Source: DASSUW01 sp963759375
GTDB taxonomy: Bacteria > Actinomycetota > Thermoleophilia > Solirubrobacterales > Solirubrobacteraceae
Direction of reading: 5' to 3'
Length of the DNA: 64,000 nt
Assembly (NCBI GenBank): GCA_963759375.1
Contig: CAVWYY010000011.1
Location: 230,562-294,561, forward strand
In this document: in pieces, positions 60,981-64,000 of the stretch
How the letters are laid out: each line of letters starts with the position of its first letter
Numbering within the stretch: the first letter of the stretch is position 1
Position numbers and translations under genes: made by a program
Notes under the pieces: model-generated
The model's input: only the letters and a program-made list of their open reading frames with translations
The model's database searches: none
What the model was told of the DNA's origin: nothing

Positions 60981-62888
60981 ATGTGCGGCATCGCCGGCGT
61001 CCTCGACCGCGACGGGCGCGCCCGTCCCGCTCGAGGTCCTGCGGCGGATGACGCGACGCGATCGCGCACCGCGGGCCGGACGGCGAAGGCCACTTCGTCG
61101 ACGGGCCGTCGGGCCTCGGCCAACCGGCGGCTGGCGATCATCGACCTCTCGCCCGCCGGCCACAGCCGATGGCGAGCCGAGGACGGCTCGCTCGTCATCA
61201 CCTACAACGGCGAGATCTACAACTTCCGCGAGCTGCGCGCCGAGCTCGAGCGGCTCGGCCACGCGTTCCGCTCGCACACCGACACCGAGGTCGTGCTCAC
61301 GCGCCTACGAGCGAGTGGGGCGCCGGCTGCGTCGAGCGCTTCAACGGCATGTTCGCGCTTCGCGATCTGGGACCGCGACCAGCGCGAGCTGTTCCTCGCG
61401 CGCGACCGCTACGGGATCAAGCCGCTCTACTACGCCGAGGCCGGCGCCGCTCTGCTCTTCGGCTCGGAGATCAAGGCGCTGCTCGCGCACGACGCGTTTC
61501 GCGCCGAGCGTCAGCCGCGAGCACCTGCTCGAGTACTTCACGTTCCAGAACATCTTCACCGACGGCACGCTGTTCAAGGGCGTGCAGCTGCTGCCCGCCG
61601 GCCATCGCGTGACGATCGCGCGCCGACGGCGGCGCCGTGCGGCCCGAGCGCTACTGGGACTTCGACTTCCGCGAGCCCGAGCGGCGACGTCGCCGACCCG
61701 CGCGAGTACGAGGAGGAGCTCGACCGCCTGTTCCGGCAGGCGGTCGAGCGCCAGCTCGTCACCGACGTGCCGGTCGGCGCGTACCTCAGCGGCGGCATGG
61801 ACTCCGGCTCGATCACCGCGCTCGCGGCGCAGCAGCTGCCGTACCTGAACACGTTCACGGTCGGCTTCGACATGACGTCGGCCTGCGGCATCGAGCTGCG
61901 GCACCGACGAGCGCGAGAAGGCCGAGGCGATGTCCTACCTCTTCAAGACCGAGCACTACGAGACGGTGCTCAAGGCGGGCGACATGGAGCGCTGCATGCC
62001 GGCGCTCGATGTGGCACCTCGAGGACCCGCGCGTCGGCCAGAGCTACCCGAACTACTACGTCGCGCGGCTCGCCAGCAAGTTCGTGAAGGTCGTGCTCGC
62101 CGGGCTCGGGCGGCGACGAGCTGTTCGCCGGCTACCCGTGGCGCTACTACCGCGCGGTCGTCAACGACGACTTCGACCACTACATCGAGAAGTACTACGG
62201 CTTCTGGCACCGGCTGATCCCGAACGCGCGTGCATGCCGCGGTTCTTCCGCGCCGACGTCTGGAACGACGTCAAGGACGTGCGGACGATCGACATCTTCC
62301 GCGCGCAGTTCCCGGACACGCAGGCGCCGGCAGTCGCCGGAGGAGTACGTCAACCACTCGCTCTACCTCGAGGCGCAAGACGTTCCTGCACGGCCTGTTC
62401 GTCGTCGAGGACAAGCTGAGCATGGCGCACAGGCTCGAGAACCGCGTGCCGTTCCTGGACAACGACCTCGTCGACTTCGCGCAGCGGGTGCCGGTCGCGG
62501 CTCAAGCTGCGCGACCTCGACGAGGTCGTGCGCCTGAACGAGAACGAGCCCGGCGACAAGACGCAGCGCTACTTCCAGCGCACGCGCGACGGCAAGCTGC
62601 TCCTGCGCAAGGTGATGGAGCGCTACGTGCCGGAGACGATCACCGACCAGGTCAAGCAGGGCTTCTCCGGCCCGGACGCCAACTGGTTCCGCGGCGACTC
62701 GATCGACTACGTCCGGCGCGAGCTGCTCGACCCGGACGCGCGCGATCTACGAGTTCCTCGACCCGGCGGGCGTGCGGCCGCTCGTCGAGGACCACCTCGA
62801 GGGCCGCGAGAACCGGCGCCTGCTGCTCTGGTCGCTGCTGAGCTTCGAGCACTGGTGCCGCACGTTCCTCAAGGGCGCGCACCCGTGA
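60981..62888 (+). CDS. asnB: Asparagine synthase (glutamine-hydrolysing), frameshifted
   Basis: About 640 residues when joined. MCGIAGVLDRDG places the nucleophile Cys2 at the N-terminus of a class II glutaminase domain, with ANRRLAIIDLSPAGH, LVITYNGEIYNFRELRAELE and RDRYGIKPLYYAEA. The synthetase domain has the ATP loop VGAYLSGGMDSGSITALAA, ENRVPFLDNDLVDFAQRVP and KVMERYVPETITDQVKQGFS. In glycan clusters AsnB paralogues amidate sugars or uronic acids. The last 370 bases are nearly free of breaks. Confidence 0.87.
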
Positions 62889-63748
62889 GGGTGCTGGTCA
62901 CCGGCGCCAGCGGGTTCCTCGGGACGCCGGCTCGTGCCGCTGCTGGCGCGAACGGCACGAGCGTGGTCGGCGCTCGCGCGCCGGCCCGGTCGACGGCGTC
63001 GAGACGCGTCGTCGCCGACCTCGGCCGCGGCGAGCGCGACGCTGCCCGCGCGCTCGACGCCGTCGTGCACCTCGCGCAGTCGCGCCGCTACCGCGAGTGG
63101 CCCGACGGGCGCGGCCGACGTGTACGCGGTCAACGTCGACGCGCACGTTCCGGCTGCTCGAGCACGCGCGCCGCGCGGCGCGTCGCACTTCGTCCTCGCC
63201 TCGACCGGCGGCGTGTACGCGCCCGCCGCGGGCCCGCTGCGCGAGGACGACCCGCTCGCGCCCGCGCGGCTTCTACCCGCGCTCCAAGCTCGCCGCCGAG
63301 GTGCTCGCCGACGGCTACGCGGCCGTGTCGTCACGGCGATCCTGCGGCCGTTCTTCATCTACGGCCCCGGCCAGGACGGGCATGCTGATCGCCAGCTGGC
63401 GCGCGCGCGTGCGGCGCGGCGAGGAGGTCGTGGTGCAGGGCGACCCGGGCTGCGGCTCAACCCGATCCACGTCGACGACGCCGCCCGGGCGGTCGCCGCC
63501 GCGCTCGAGCTCGAAGGAGCCGGCGACGATCAACGTCGCGGGCGCCGAGGCGGTGACGCTCGACCGAGCCTGGTCGAGCTGCTCGGCCGAGCTCGGCGGG
63601 CGTCGAGCCGCGGATCCGCCACGCCGAGGGCGCGGCGCCTCGACTGGTCGCCGACACGACGCGCATGCGCGACGTGCTCGGCGTCACGCCGCGCGTGTCG
63701 CTGCGCGACGGCCTCGCGAGGTGTCTGCGCCGGCGCCTCGCACCGTGA
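62885..63748 (+). CDS. NAD-dependent epimerase/dehydratase (second copy), frameshifted
   Basis: About 288 residues, GTG 62885 in a GTGA overlap with asnB. VRVLVTGASGFLG, AVVHLAQSRRYREW, FVLASTGGVYAPAAGPLRED, the active-site YPRSK in GFYPRSKLAAEVLADGY, and NPIHVDDAARAVAAALELEG identify an extended SDR. It is not a close copy of the epimerase at 60 kb (different YxxxK context). It ends at TGA 63746-63748. Product sugar unknown. Confidence 0.78.
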
Positions 63749-64000
63749 TCCCGTAGGGATCGACGTGCTCGTGGACCACCTCGAGACCGGCGCGCGCGAA
63801 CCAGTCGACGGACCTCGTCGAGCGTGTGCCGCGAGCAGTCCTGCGGGTGGTACCAGTCGTAGTTGATCGCCGCGTTGGCCTCGGCGTCGAGCTCGTCGCT
63901 CCAGAAGCACTTCATGAAGAAGTGGTAGACGAAGCGCTGCACGTCGTAGGTGCCGGCCTCGATGCCGAGCTCGTCGATCTCGGGCACGGTGATCTCGGCC
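63684..64000 (-). CDS. C-terminal part of a class I SAM methyltransferase
   Basis: The minus strand enters from the right edge reading EITVPEIDELGIEAGTYDVQ, then VYHFFMKCFWSDELDAEANA and NYDWYHPQDCSRHTLDEVR. Adding one CG near 63816 continues as DWFARAGLEVVHEHVDPYGI. This C-terminal helix pattern fits methyltransferase domain 11/25 proteins found in glycan clusters. The N-terminal SAM-binding part is outside the window. The end at 63684 is the first stop in the corrected frame and is approximate. Confidence 0.6.

Noticed and set aside
50873..63748. Phase-variable or decayed surface locus with real frameshifts
   Set aside because: The breaks are far too many, affect every gene including asnB, share one lesion type, and also hit ctaA and other non-surface genes; sequence error is the better explanation, though I cannot exclude decay.

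Overview
The window is very GC-rich, uses ATG and GTG starts, and packs genes into operons with 4-base stop/start overlaps (ATGA, GTGA, TGATG). With its gene content (PadR with a His/Gly-rich head, heme A synthase, coryneform-type PEP carboxylase, Eis-like acetyltransferase, CoxLMS-type molybdenum hydroxylase) this suggests a high-GC actinobacterium, probably of the Thermoleophilia (Solirubrobacterales-like). That placement is inference from gene style only. I see no rRNA, tRNA, CRISPR array, prophage or insertion sequence.

Layout. 0-6 kb: a YccF membrane protein, a secreted M1 metallopeptidase, an exported beta-barrel-like protein, a sensor kinase/LuxR regulator pair, a ParB-like protein and a NIPSNAP protein. 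6-9.4 kb (minus): aldolase, HAD phosphatase, dhaL and dhaK in one tight operon behind a promoter with a dyad operator. 9.4-13.1 kb: Eis-like acetyltransferase, divergent from an XRE-cupin regulator that heads an operon with a beta-hydroxyacid dehydrogenase, a cupin and a hydratase/FAH-type enzyme.

13.1-35.4 kb is the main accessory system. A LacI regulator (17.8 kb) lies among promoters that carry GCAAnCGTTTGC-type operators at 13.17, 16.38, 18.84 (two tandem copies) and 35.40 kb. These control a second dehydrogenase plus a 2-oxoacid dehydrogenase E1 alpha/beta pair, an M24 peptidase-like enzyme with a changed metal site, a twelve-gene operon (branched-chain-type ABC transporter, EamA exporter, amidohydrolase, FAD oxidoreductase, C-C hydrolase-like alpha/beta hydrolase, Gfo/Idh oxidoreductase, three-subunit molybdenum hydroxylase), and a secreted amidohydrolase. 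It looks like one uptake-and-degradation regulon for an organic compound I cannot name, possibly a heterocycle.

35.5-50.8 kb holds more ordinary genes: FadR regulator, CopC protein, VOC dioxygenase, aldehyde dehydrogenase, ogt, ppc, an EEP nuclease, PadR, a 2-hydroxyacid dehydrogenase, a LamG protein, a desaturase, ctaA and an MFS exporter. Between ctaA and the exporter lies a 161-base stem-loop whose departures from perfect pairing in its outer arms are all G-U pairs on the plus strand, a good candidate for an undescribed structured RNA.

50.87-64 kb is a cell-surface polysaccharide locus: ABC exporter (Wzt/Wzm type), glycosyltransferases, a DUF2142 membrane protein, a DUF2304 protein, two nucleotide-sugar epimerases, asparagine synthase and a methyltransferase. 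Nearly every gene here is broken by many frameshifts, and most that I could resolve by eye equal the loss of one CG unit from a CGCG/GCGC run (the rest are single-base homopolymer losses). The same lesion appears sparsely between 32 and 49 kb. I read these as consensus errors, so the true proteins are probably intact; the coordinates given span the inferred whole genes.
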